Source of the DNA: Variovorax sp. Root318D1 | GTDB lineage: Bacteria; Pseudomonadota; Gammaproteobacteria; Burkholderiales; Burkholderiaceae_C | Direction of reading: 5' to 3' | DNA: 64,000 nucleotides | Assembly (NCBI RefSeq): GCF_001424835.1 | Contig: NZ_LMCQ01000003.1 | Coordinates: forward strand, 494-64,493 | Part shown: positions 37,183-45,549 of the stretch, piece after piece | How the letters are laid out: each line of letters opens with the position of its first letter | Numbering within the stretch: the stretch's first letter is position 1 | The notes under the pieces: model-generated | Told to the model about the DNA's origin: nothing | Database searches by the model: none | What the model saw: the letters and a program-made list of their open reading frames with translations, nothing else | Program-made: the position numbers and the translations under genes

Positions 37183-38622
37183 ATGACAACCCGATGCGTG
37201 ATGGTTCTCGGCACGACCAGTGGCGCCGGCAAGAGCTGGCTGGTGACCGCGCTGTGCCGCTGGTATGCGCGGAAGGGCCTCAAGGTGGCGCCTTTCAAGG
37301 CGCAGAACATGAGCAACAACGCCCGCGTGGTCGACGGCGGCGAGATCGGCAGCGCGCAATATTTCCAGGCGCTGGCGGCTCGCGCCGTGCCCGACGTGCG
37401 CATGAACCCGCTGCTGCTCAAGCCCGAGCGCGACACCCATAGCCAGGTGGTTCTGATGGGGCAGGTGAGCGCGGAACTCACGGCCATGCCCTGGCGTGGG
37501 CGCAGCGAGCGCGTCTGGCCGCAGATCGCAGGGGCATTCGATTCGCTGCGCGCCGAGAACGACGTGGTGGTGATCGAGGGTGCGGGCTCGCCGGCCGAGA
37601 TCAACCTGATGGCGAGCGACATCGTCAACCTGCGCGTGGCCCGCCATGCGGATGCCCGCTGCCTGCTGGTGACCGACATCGACCGCGGCGGCGCCTTCGC
37701 GCATCTTTACGGCACCTGGGCATTGATGCCCGAGAGCGACCGCGCGCTGCTGCGTGGCTTCGTGCTCAACAAGTTTCGCGGCGATGCCTCGCTGCTGGCG
37801 CCCGCGCCGCAGCAGCTGCAGGCGCTGACCGGCATCGCCACCGTTGCGACGCTGCCGATGTGGTGGCAGCACGGCCTGCCGGAGGAAGACGGCGTGTTCG
37901 ATGACCGGAGCCGCTCGAGCGGCGTCGTCACGCGCACGGTGGCGGTGGTGGCATATCCGCGCATCAGCAACCTCGACGAGTTCCAGCCGCTCAAGAACGT
38001 GCCCGGCGTTCGCCTGGTGTGGGCGCGCACGCCGGCGGACGTGGCGGGCGCCGACTGGATCGTGCTGCCCGGTTCCAAGCACACCAGCGGCGATCTCGCG
38101 TGGCTGCGCGCGCAGGGGCTGGACCGCGCCATTGCCGCGCACGCGGCGGGCGGCGGTGCCGTGCTGGGCGTCTGTGGCGGCTTGCAGATGCTGGGCGAGG
38201 CGCTGGTCGACCCGCACGGCATCGACGGCAACGCGCCCGGCCTGGGCCTGCTGCCGCTGGTGACCGTGTTCGAGCGCGAGAAGACCGTGCGCCACCGGTC
38301 CGCCAGCTTCGGCGAGTTGAGCGGGCCATGGGCTTCGCTTTCGAACGTGCCGGTTGCCGGCTACGAGATTCACCACGGCAACACCGCGATCCATCCGCAG
38401 ATGGCGCAAGACGGCCGTGCCGTGATGCCCGACGGGCTGGCCTGGCAGAACGCGCGCGGCAATGTCTTGGGCCTTTACCTGCACGGCCTGTTCGAGGATG
38501 CGGCCGCGCTGCACGCGCTCTTCGGCGCCGCGGCACCCACGCTCGATGCCACCTTCGAAGGTTTGGCCGACTTCATAGACACCCACTTCGAGCCCGGCGT
38601 ATTGCAGGGCCTGATCGCATGA
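37183..38622 (+). CDS. cobQ: Cobyric acid synthase
   Basis: Amidates the b, d, e and g side chains of adenosylcobyrinic acid a,c-diamide with glutamine and ATP. 479 residues. The N-terminal DTBS-like ATP-binding half has GTTSGAGKSWLVTALCRW and FKAQNMSNNARV near residues 10-50, and the C-terminal glutamine amidotransferase-like half has VCGGLQMLG and the His in GYEIHHGNT. It begins a second cob operon and overlaps cobT by 4 bases. No cobalamin riboswitch is visible in the 79-base gap before it. Confidence 0.95.
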   Translation: MTTRCVMVLGTTSGAGKSWLVTALCRWYARKGLKVAPFKAQNMSNNARVVDGGEIGSAQYFQALAARAVPDVRMNPLLLKPERDTHSQVVLMGQVSAELTAMPWRGRSERVWPQIAGAFDSLRAENDVVVIEGAGSPAEINLMASDIVNLRVARHADARCLLVTDIDRGGAFAHLYGTWALMPESDRALLRGFVLNKFRGDASLLAPAPQQLQALTGIATVATLPMWWQHGLPEEDGVFDDRSRSSGVVTRTVAVVAYPRISNLDEFQPLKNVPGVRLVWARTPADVAGADWIVLPGSKHTSGDLAWLRAQGLDRAIAAHAAGGGAVLGVCGGLQMLGEALVDPHGIDGNAPGLGLLPLVTVFEREKTVRHRSASFGELSGPWASLSNVPVAGYEIHHGNTAIHPQMAQDGRAVMPDGLAWQNARGNVLGLYLHGLFEDAAALHALFGAAAPTLDATFEGLADFIDTHFEPGVLQGLIA

Positions 38623-39668
38623 CCGACAACAACGACACCATTCCTTCCATCGCCGACATTCATGACGATGCCCTGGCGGCGCGTCTGCAGAGCGCGGTCG
38701 ACAACAAGACCAAGCCGCTCGGCGCGCTGGGCCGGCTCGAGAGCCTGGCCTTGCGGCTCGGCCTGATCCTGGGCAGCGAAACGCCCATGCTCGAGGCCCC
38801 CCAGATGCTGGTGTGCGCGGGCGACCACGGGCTGGCGGCGCGTGGTGTCTCGGCGTTTCCGAGCGACGTGACCTGGCAGATGGTCGAGAACTTCCTGGCC
38901 GGCGGCGCGGCCGTGAGCGTGCTGGCGCGCCAGCATGGGCTGGCGCTGACGGTGGTCGACTGCGGCGTGCGGCGCGACTTTCAGGCGCGCCCGGGCCTGG
39001 TGTCGCGGCGGATAGCCGCCGGTACGGCCGATGCATCGGCGGGCCCTGCAATGTCGGCGGCGCAATGCGCCGAGGCCGTCGCCAACGGCCGCGACGTGGT
39101 GCACCTGCTGCCCGGCAACGCCTTGCTGCTGGGCGAGATGGGCATCGGCAACAGCTCGGCGGCGGCGATGCTGCTTGCGCGGCTGGCCCAGCTCGATATC
39201 GATGCCTGCACCGGCTCCGGCACGGGGCTCGACGCCGCGGGCTTGGCACGCAAGCGCACGGTGCTGCGCGAAGTGCTGGCGCTGCATGCATCGGCGGTTT
39301 CGCCGCTCGATGCACTGGCTGCGTTCGGCGGTTTCGAAATCGCGACGCTGGTCGGCGCGGTGCTGCAAGCAGCGCAGGAACGCCGGGTGATCGTGGTCGA
39401 TGGTTTCATCGCCAGCGCCGCGGTATTGGTTGCGCAGGCATTGCAGCCGCATGTGGCGCAGCGCTGCGTGGCCGCGCACAGTTCGGCCGAGCCCGGGCAT
39501 GCGCTGCTGCTGAAGCACCTCGGGCTGGAGCCCTTGCTGAACCTGGACCTGCGTTTGGGCGAAGGCTCGGGCGGGGCACTGGCTTGGCCGCTGCTCGAAT
39601 CGGCCTGCCGCATCCTGCGCGAAATGGCGAGCTTCGAGGCGGCGGGCGTGTCGCGCAAGGACGCCTGA
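38619..39668 (+). CDS. cobT: Nicotinate-nucleotide:dimethylbenzimidazole phosphoribosyltransferase
   Basis: Makes alpha-ribazole phosphate from nicotinate mononucleotide and dimethylbenzimidazole for the lower ligand. 349 residues, family-typical. Conserved blocks: NNKTKPLGALGRLE-like region near residue 27 (DNKTKPLGALGRLES), CAGDHGLAARGVSAFP near residue 66, GEMGIGNSSAAAML near residue 172, and the catalytic Glu in LRLGEGSGGALAWPLL near residue 315. It overlaps cobQ by 4 bases and is followed by cobS. Confidence 0.95.
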   Translation: MTDNNDTIPSIADIHDDALAARLQSAVDNKTKPLGALGRLESLALRLGLILGSETPMLEAPQMLVCAGDHGLAARGVSAFPSDVTWQMVENFLAGGAAVSVLARQHGLALTVVDCGVRRDFQARPGLVSRRIAAGTADASAGPAMSAAQCAEAVANGRDVVHLLPGNALLLGEMGIGNSSAAAMLLARLAQLDIDACTGSGTGLDAAGLARKRTVLREVLALHASAVSPLDALAAFGGFEIATLVGAVLQAAQERRVIVVDGFIASAAVLVAQALQPHVAQRCVAAHSSAEPGHALLLKHLGLEPLLNLDLRLGEGSGGALAWPLLESACRILREMASFEAAGVSRKDA

Positions 39669-39673
39669 ACTCG

Positions 39674-40468
39674 ATGAACGGTGTTCGCCACTACCTGCTG
39701 GCCCTGCAGTTCTTCACGCGCGTGCCGGTAACCGGCCGGCTTGCCGAATGGGTCGGGTTCAGTCCGAAGATGCTGCGTGCGAGCGCGGCGCATTTTCCCG
39801 GCGTCGGCTGGCTGGTGGGTGGCGTTGGCGCGGCCGTTTTCGTGCTCGCACTGCAGGGCTTGCCGGGCACGGCCGGTGCGCTGGCCGCGGCGCTGCTGAG
39901 CATGGCCGCGACGGTGCTGCTCACCGGCGCGTTTCATGAGGACGGGCTCGCCGACGTGGCCGACGGGCTGGGCGGAGCGTCCGACCGGAGCCGCGCACTG
40001 GAGATCATGAAGGACTCGCGCATCGGTGCCTTCGGCGCCATTGCGCTGGTGCTGGCACTCGGGCTCAAGGCCGCGCTGCTCGCGTCGATGGCGGGGCAGG
40101 GCGCGCTGGCGCTGGCAGCTGCCATCGCCAGCGCGCATGTGCTTTCGCGGCTGGCGCCGCTGTTCCTGATTCGCTGGTTGCCCTACGTGGGCGATGCCGG
40201 CGCGAGCAAGGCCAAGCCGCTGGCCGATGCAATCGGCGGTGGTGCCTTGCTGGTCGGCGTGCTCTGGTCGGTGCCTGCTGCCGGGCTGGTGCTGCTGACG
40301 CAAGGCCCGGCGAGAACGCTCGCCACGGCAGTGGCATGCGCTCTTGCGGCGCTGGTGATGGCGCGCATGTTCCGGCGCCGGCTGCAGGGTTTCACAGGCG
40401 ACGGGCTCGGTGCGACGCAGCAGGTGTGCGAGCTTGCGATCTATCTTGCGCTGGCGTGGCAGGCATGA
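39674..40468 (+). CDS. cobS: Adenosylcobinamide-GDP ribazoletransferase (cobalamin synthase)
   Basis: Membrane enzyme joining adenosylcobinamide-GDP to alpha-ribazole(-phosphate), the last major step. 264 residues with five or six membrane segments. The Asp-rich metal motif GAFHEDGLADVADGLGG and the following DSRIGAFGAIAL are diagnostic. FFTRVPV near the N terminus is also conserved. It lies 5 bases after cobT and ends 4 bases inside the phosphatase gene. Confidence 0.95.
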   Translation: MNGVRHYLLALQFFTRVPVTGRLAEWVGFSPKMLRASAAHFPGVGWLVGGVGAAVFVLALQGLPGTAGALAAALLSMAATVLLTGAFHEDGLADVADGLGGASDRSRALEIMKDSRIGAFGAIALVLALGLKAALLASMAGQGALALAAAIASAHVLSRLAPLFLIRWLPYVGDAGASKAKPLADAIGGGALLVGVLWSVPAAGLVLLTQGPARTLATAVACALAALVMARMFRRRLQGFTGDGLGATQQVCELAIYLALAWQA

Positions 40469-41016
40469 AGCTGTGGCTGGTGCGCCATGCTGAGACCGAC
40501 GCCGCGCCGGGCCTTTGCTACGGCAGGGCGGATGTGGGCGTGCCGGCCGGGGCATCGCTGGCGGTAGCGCACGCGGTGGTGTCCGGCATACCGGAAGGCA
40601 TCGCGCTGGTCCACTCGCCCTTGCGGCGTTGTGCCGAGTTGGCACAGGCCATCGGCACGCTGCGCCCGGACCTCGTGGTGCGGGCCGATGCGCGTCTGGC
40701 CGAGATGGATTTCGGCGCCTGGGAAGGCCGGCCCTGGTCGTCCATCGCTCGCACCGAGTTCGACGCGTGGACCTGCAATTTCGCCGAGGGCCTGCCGGGC
40801 GGCCACGGCGAAAGCACGGCCCGCTTTCTGCAACGCACGGGCGCAGCCTTCGACGATTGGCGCGTGTCGGGGCAAGACGCGGTGTGGGTCACGCATGCAG
40901 GCGTGATGCGCGCCGTGCAACTGCTGCACCGCGGCGTGCGGCGCGTCGACGACGCCACGCAATGGCCGTCGGCGCCCATTGACTACGGGGCGTGCCAGCT
41001 GATCGAATGCGGCTGA
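40465..41016 (+). CDS. Alpha-ribazole phosphatase / histidine phosphatase family
   Basis: 183 residues, histidine phosphatase fold with the phosphate-binding motif LVRHAET at the N terminus, HSPLRRCAELAQAI near residue 49, LAEMDFGAWEG near residue 79, and a second catalytic His in VTHAGVMRAV near residue 147. In a cob operon it is expected to remove phosphate from alpha-ribazole phosphate or cobalamin phosphate (Salmonella CobC). It overlaps cobS by 4 bases. The symbol is left blank to avoid confusion with the PLP-type cobC at 26197. Confidence 0.88.
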   Translation: MKLWLVRHAETDAAPGLCYGRADVGVPAGASLAVAHAVVSGIPEGIALVHSPLRRCAELAQAIGTLRPDLVVRADARLAEMDFGAWEGRPWSSIARTEFDAWTCNFAEGLPGGHGESTARFLQRTGAAFDDWRVSGQDAVWVTHAGVMRAVQLLHRGVRRVDDATQWPSAPIDYGACQLIECG

Positions 41017-41052
41017 TGGAAAGCGACAGGGCGGCCTGCCGCCGTCACCGCG

Positions 41053-41937
41053 ATGCCGAAGCCCTTCACGAACGAACGCCTGTACGTACGCCTCGACGGC
41101 GATCCCTTGCACGGGCCGGAGGCCGACATGCCCGCGGGCACGTTGTGCGCCTTTCCGGTTGCGGCACCGCTCGCGGCGCATGTCGCGCACATTCTTCTCT
41201 ACAGGGAAGCGCTGCCCGAAGGCCATGAGGTTGTCGAGCGCGTGCTGCCCGACGGGGCGGTGCGCCTGGTCTTCAATCTGGGCGATGCGCCGTCGGCGGG
41301 CGAAAGCGCCGGGCAAGCTGTCGAGGCCTTGGGTGCTTCCGCAGCCCCGGTCCTGGTGCGCCTTCGCCGGAAGATGGAAGGACTGTCGGTAACCCTGCGC
41401 CCCGGCGCGGCCGCGGCCCTGCTGGGAATGCCGGCCAGCGAGATCGCCGGCACCGCCGTGCACCTGGACGAACTGTGGCACGGCCGGGGTGCCGAACTGC
41501 TGGAGCGCATGGCCGGGCAGCCGGACGACGCCTCGCGCGTGTCGGTGCTCTGCACCGCACTGCAGCGGCAGCTGGCCGATGGCGATGCCACCGTTCACCC
41601 AGCCGCGATGCGCGCGGCGCAACTCATTGCGGCGTCGGGCGGGCGGCGTCCGCTGCGCGAGGTGGCGGCGGCCGTCGGGCTCGGCGAGCGGCGGCTGCAG
41701 CAGGTCTTTCAGCAGCAGGTGGGGTTGTCGCCCCGTGTCTGGAGCCGGCTCGCGCGGTTGCATGCCTGCCTGCGCGCCTTGCGCCTGCAGCGTGCGCCCG
41801 CCTGGGCGAGTCTTGCGTTGGACGGTGGTTTCTATGACCAATCGCACCTGGTCAACGAGTTCCAGGCGCTCTGCGGCCTCACGCCGACGGAGTTTCTGGG
41901 CCGCGCGATTTCGGGTTCTTCCAAGACGGCGGGCTGA
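41053..41937 (+). CDS. AraC-family regulator (DUF6597-type N-terminal domain)
   Basis: 294 residues. The C-terminal DNA-binding domain shows the first helix-turn-helix VAAAVGLGERRLQQVFQQQVGLSPR and the second ending DGGFYDQSHLVNEFQALCGLTPTEF. The N-terminal part (RVLPDGAVRLVFNLGD) fits the DUF6597 domain often found in these regulators. It is followed 46 bases later by an SDR oxidoreductase on the same strand, which it may regulate. The effector is unknown. Confidence 0.85.
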   Translation: MPKPFTNERLYVRLDGDPLHGPEADMPAGTLCAFPVAAPLAAHVAHILLYREALPEGHEVVERVLPDGAVRLVFNLGDAPSAGESAGQAVEALGASAAPVLVRLRRKMEGLSVTLRPGAAAALLGMPASEIAGTAVHLDELWHGRGAELLERMAGQPDDASRVSVLCTALQRQLADGDATVHPAAMRAAQLIAASGGRRPLREVAAAVGLGERRLQQVFQQQVGLSPRVWSRLARLHACLRALRLQRAPAWASLALDGGFYDQSHLVNEFQALCGLTPTEFLGRAISGSSKTAG

Positions 41938-41983
41938 AGCGGCCTTACTGTCGCTTCGAACCCGGAACGAAAGGAGAAAACTG

Positions 41984-42886
41984 ATGCATGCAGAAAGAGA
42001 AAGCAATGACCGGCCGTTGAAGGGCCATGTGGCCGTGGTGACCGGCGCCAGCCGCGGTGCCGGCCGCGGCATCGCGATGGAACTCGGCGCCGCGGGCGCC
42101 ACCGTGTATGTCACGGGGCGAAGCACGCGGGAGCAGCCGGCGACCACCTACGGCCAGTTGCTCGCCCTCTCGGAGCTCGAAGCCCTGCCGGGCAGCATCG
42201 ACGAAACGGCCGACGAAGTCACTCGCCTCGGCGGACGCGGCATTGCGGTTCGGTGCGATCACACGCAGGAAGACGAAGTGAAGCGGCTCTTTGCGCAGGT
42301 GCAGCGCGAGCAAGGCCGTGTCGATCTGCTCGTCAACAACGCCTGGGGTGGCCACGAGACTTTCACCGGCGTGTTCGAGGCGCCGTTCTGGGAGCATCCG
42401 CTGTCCAACTGGGACTCGATGTTCGACCGCGGCGTGCGCAATCACCTGCTGGCCAGCCGGTGCGCGGCGCCGCTCATGGTGGCGCAGAAGGGTGGGCTCA
42501 TCCTGACCACCACCTTCTGGGACCGCGGCAACTACCTGCGTGGCAACCTGTTCTACGACCTCGCCAAGTCCGCCATGACGCGGCTGGCCTTCGGCATGGC
42601 GCAGGAGCTGCGTCCCCATGGCGTCGCTTCGCTTGCGGTGTCGCCGGGCTGGATGCGAACCGAGTTCGTGCTGGCCGGCCACAAGACCGACGAGGCGCAT
42701 TGGCAGGAACGCCCGGCGCTGGCGCGGACCGAATCACCACGTTATCTCGGTCGCGCAGTCGCCGCACTGGCCGGGGATGCAGGGGTCATGGAGAAGACTG
42801 GCGGCGTACACCGCGTGGCCGACCTCGCGCGCGAGTACGGCTTTACCGACATCGACGGCCGGCAGGTCGAGGCGTTCGAGATGTAG
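41984..42886 (+). CDS. SDR-family oxidoreductase
   Basis: 300 residues. Rossmann-fold dinucleotide motif VTGASRGAGRG near residue 17, the structural NNAWGG stretch near residue 115, and the catalytic YDLAK (YxxxK) near residue 190 preceded by a TTTFWDRGNY stretch, which is unusual for the catalytic Ser position. AAGGAG precedes the ATG with ideal spacing. It resembles the DHRS1-like branch of SDRs. Substrate unknown; probably controlled by the adjacent AraC gene. Confidence 0.88.
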   Translation: MHAERESNDRPLKGHVAVVTGASRGAGRGIAMELGAAGATVYVTGRSTREQPATTYGQLLALSELEALPGSIDETADEVTRLGGRGIAVRCDHTQEDEVKRLFAQVQREQGRVDLLVNNAWGGHETFTGVFEAPFWEHPLSNWDSMFDRGVRNHLLASRCAAPLMVAQKGGLILTTTFWDRGNYLRGNLFYDLAKSAMTRLAFGMAQELRPHGVASLAVSPGWMRTEFVLAGHKTDEAHWQERPALARTESPRYLGRAVAALAGDAGVMEKTGGVHRVADLAREYGFTDIDGRQVEAFEM

Positions 42887-42895
42887 CCGAAGAAC

Positions 42896-42933
42896 AGGCC
42901 AGGTTCAGGCCAGGTTCAGGCCGGATTCAGGCC
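42896..42933. repeat. 11-bp tandem repeat overlapping the nth stop codon
   Basis: Three full copies and one partial copy of the unit AGGCCAGGTTC (the third copy is AGGCCGGATTC). The array fills the 40-base gap between the SDR gene and nth and includes the nth stop codon at 42927-42929. Confidence 0.85.
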
Positions 42934-43574
42934 GACTTGGGCCGCGGCGTCTTCGGCTTGTAGTCGCAGTAGGGCGCCACTGCGCATTCCCAGCACTTCG
43001 GCGTGCGCGCCACGCAGATGTAGCGCCCATGCAGGATGAGCCAGTGGTGCGCATGCAGGCGAAACTCGAAAGGCACCCGCTTCTCGAGCTTGAGTTCCAC
43101 TTCGAGCGGCGTCTTGCCCGGCGCGAGCCCGGTGCGGTTGCCGACGCGGAAGATGTGCGTGTCGACCGCGATGGTGGCCTCGCCGAACGCGACGTTGAGC
43201 ACCACGTTTGCGGTCTTTCGGCCGACCCCCGGCAGCGCCTCCAGTTCGGCGCGCGTGCGCGGCACTTCGCCGCCGTGCAGTTCCACCAGCATGCGGCAGG
43301 TTTCGATCAGGTGCTTGGCCTTGCTGCGATAGAGCCCGATGGTCTTGATGTATTCCTCCAGGCCTTCCACCCCCAGCCGGAGGATCGCCTGCGGCGTGTT
43401 CGCCACCGGAAAAAGCTTGCGCGTGGCCTTGTTCACACCCACGTCGGTGGCTTGTGCCGAGAGCAGCACGGCGGCCAGCAGCTCGAAAGGCGTGGCGTAC
43501 TCGAGCTCGGTTTCAGGTGTGGGGTTGGCCGCCTGCAGGGTGGCGAAGAAGAGGGGAATGTTGTCTTTTTTCAT
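42927..43574 (-). CDS. nth: Endonuclease III (DNA glycosylase/AP lyase)
   Basis: Removes oxidised pyrimidines and cleaves abasic sites in base-excision repair. 215 residues, close to E. coli Nth (211). The helix-hairpin-helix LPGVGRKTANVVL contains the catalytic Lys, and VDTHIFRVGNR the catalytic Asp. The C-terminal iron-sulfur site has the canonical C-X6-C-X2-C-X5-C spacing (CVARTPKCWECAVAPYC). It is convergent with the SDR gene, with a tandem repeat at the junction. Confidence 0.97.
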   Translation of the reverse strand: MKKDNIPLFFATLQAANPTPETELEYATPFELLAAVLLSAQATDVGVNKATRKLFPVANTPQAILRLGVEGLEEYIKTIGLYRSKAKHLIETCRMLVELHGGEVPRTRAELEALPGVGRKTANVVLNVAFGEATIAVDTHIFRVGNRTGLAPGKTPLEVELKLEKRVPFEFRLHAHHWLILHGRYICVARTPKCWECAVAPYCDYKPKTPRPKSA

Positions 43575-43715
43575 GGGGTCCGGGAAACGCGGCGCGCGTC
43601 GGCCATTCGGGGCAGGGCGGCGATAGACGCAATATATCGTTGAAAGGCGATAGCCTTACGCAGCTTTATTGCCCGCGGCTTTCGCGACAATGGCGTCCAG
43701 AAAGTGAGACCTCCC

Positions 43716-44903
43716 ATGCAATTCGCTTCCCGCCTCGACAACGTCGAAACCTCCGCCATCCGCGAACTCTTCAAGCTGCTGGGCAAGCCCGGCATCATCA
43801 GCTTTGCGGGCGGGTTTCCCGACAGCGCCATGTTCGACGTGGAGGGCCTGAAGGAGGCGAGCCAGAAGGCACTGACCGAGGAGCCCGGCGGCGCGCTGCA
43901 ATACGGCGCCACCGAAGGCTACGAGCCGCTGCGCACGCAGCTCAGCGCCTTCATGAAGACCAAGGGCGTCGACGTGGACCCGAGCGGCCTGATCGTCACC
44001 ACCGGCAGCCAGCAGGCGCTCGACCTGCTGGGCAAGACCATGATTTCGCCCGGCGACAAGGTGATTGTCGAAGGCCCGACCTTCCTGGCCACGATCCAAT
44101 GCTTTCGCCTGTATGGCGCGCAGCTCATCAGCGCGCCCATCGACGCCAACGGCGTGAAGACCGACGAGCTCGAAAAGCTCATCGCCGAGCACAAGCCCAA
44201 GTTCGTCTACCTGATTCCCACCTTTGGCAATCCGAGCGGCGCCATGCTGACGCTGGAGCGCCGCAAGAAGGTGCTCGAGCTTGCCGTCAAGTACCAGACG
44301 CTGATCGTCGAAGACGACCCGTACGGCGATCTCTACTTCGGCGAGGCGCCACCGCCTTCGATCCTGGCTTTGAGCAAGGATGTGCCGGGCAGCCGCGAAT
44401 TGCTGGCGCACTGCGGCAGCCTGAGCAAGGTGCTGAGCCCGGGCCTGCGCATCGGCTGGATGATCGCGCCCGCCGAGTTGCTGGCCAAGGCCACGATGTG
44501 CAAGCAGTTCAGCGATGCGCACACCAGCACCTTTGCCCAGGCCACCGCCGCGCAATACCTCAAGAGCGGCCGCATGCCCGCCACGCTCGCGCACGTGCGC
44601 GAGGTGTACGGCCAGCGCGCGCAGGCCATGGGCGCGGCGCTAAAGCGCGAGTTGGGCGACGCCGTGAGCTTCACTCAGCCGCAGGGCGGCTTGTTCTTCT
44701 GGGCTCGCCTCACGGGTGCCAACGGCAAGCTGGCCGATGCCGGCGAACTGGCAAAGCGCGCCATCGAGCAGCTCGTGGCCTTCGTGCCCGGGGCGCCGTT
44801 CTATGCGGAGAAGCCCGATATGGCGACGTTGCGGCTGAGCTTTGCGACGGCCGACGTGGCCAAGATCGAAGAGGGCGTGAAACGCCTCGGCCAGGCCCTG
44901 TAA
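43716..44903 (+). CDS. PLP-dependent aminotransferase (class I/II, LysN/2-aminoadipate type)
   Basis: 395 residues. Aminotransferase fold type I with GKPGIISFAGGFPDSAMFD near the N terminus, TTGSQQALDLLGK near residue 95, the cofactor Asp in VEDDPYGDLYF near residue 202, and the Schiff-base Lys in GSLSKVLSPGLRIGW near residue 239. This pattern is that of MocR-like catalytic domains and of LysN, kynurenine and alpha-aminoadipate aminotransferases; the DNA-binding domain is absent. Substrate cannot be assigned. The start is ATG at 43716 rather than an in-frame GTG four codons earlier. Confidence 0.9.
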   Translation: MQFASRLDNVETSAIRELFKLLGKPGIISFAGGFPDSAMFDVEGLKEASQKALTEEPGGALQYGATEGYEPLRTQLSAFMKTKGVDVDPSGLIVTTGSQQALDLLGKTMISPGDKVIVEGPTFLATIQCFRLYGAQLISAPIDANGVKTDELEKLIAEHKPKFVYLIPTFGNPSGAMLTLERRKKVLELAVKYQTLIVEDDPYGDLYFGEAPPPSILALSKDVPGSRELLAHCGSLSKVLSPGLRIGWMIAPAELLAKATMCKQFSDAHTSTFAQATAAQYLKSGRMPATLAHVREVYGQRAQAMGAALKRELGDAVSFTQPQGGLFFWARLTGANGKLADAGELAKRAIEQLVAFVPGAPFYAEKPDMATLRLSFATADVAKIEEGVKRLGQAL

Positions 44904-44907
44904 GTCT

Positions 44908-45135
44908 TCAGGGCGAGCGATGCAGGCGGGGCGCCGCCAGCAGCGCCAGGTTCTCCGCAATGGCCGCATCCACGTTCGGATGGCGGCCTTTCATTTTCGA
45001 TAGCGTCATGATGGTCTGCAGCGCCTTCAGGTCCTTGACCGAGGGCGCAACCTTGATCTGCGCGATGGCCGCCGATGCGTTGCCGCCGTTGACCAATGCC
45101 ATTACCTTGCTTGCCCAGTCGTTCGCGCGCGCCAT
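44908..45135 (-). CDS. Small hypothetical protein
   Basis: 75 residues, mostly helical (MARANDWASKVMALVNGGN, then QTIMTLSKMKGRHPNVDAAI). No signal peptide or membrane segment; unrecognised family. The start at 45135 has a purine-rich upstream stretch and gives a compact protein; the frame is open further upstream. It is convergent with the aminotransferase gene (4-base gap) and divergent from the DUF6172 gene. Confidence 0.6.
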   Translation of the reverse strand: MARANDWASKVMALVNGGNASAAIAQIKVAPSVKDLKALQTIMTLSKMKGRHPNVDAAIAENLALLAAPRLHRSP

Positions 45136-45221
45136 GTCTTCACCTGCTTTCAATTGAACCGCCGACTGTACACAGCCGGGCAGCGTGTCCGGCTGCTGCC
45201 GGTCATTGGTTACCATCACCC

Positions 45222-45545
45222 ATGAGAAAAACCTTTCAGCTTCAGGTCGAGGGCAAGCACCCCGACCGCCTCCTCGAAGCCATCAAGCACGAGATTCGCA
45301 AGTACATCAAGCGTGAGCGCCGGCGCGTTCTGCCCGAGGGCAGCGACTTTTGGGACTTCGATTGCAAGTTCGGCACCTCGGCGGAAACCGCCGAAACAGT
45401 GCATCTTTCGGCCATCACGGGCCTGATCGACGGCGTCGTCAAGGACGCCGGCAAGCAGTTCTATGTCGAGATCCTGGCCAAGCCCGGCAAGCGCACGCCG
45501 CGCCCGGCCGGGGAGCGGGCGGAAGAGCCGCCCGAAGAAATCTAG
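45222..45545 (+). CDS. DUF6172 family protein
   Basis: 107 residues, basic and soluble, beginning MRKTFQLQVEGKHPDRLLEAIKHE and containing EGSDFWDFDCKFG and VEILAKPGKRTPRP. The pattern fits DUF6172, a betaproteobacterial and gammaproteobacterial family without known function. The ATG at 45222 gives the family-like N terminus. It ends 4 bases before the convergent oxidoreductase stop. Confidence 0.75.
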   Translation: MRKTFQLQVEGKHPDRLLEAIKHEIRKYIKRERRRVLPEGSDFWDFDCKFGTSAETAETVHLSAITGLIDGVVKDAGKQFYVEILAKPGKRTPRPAGERAEEPPEEI

Positions 45546-45549
45546 CCCT

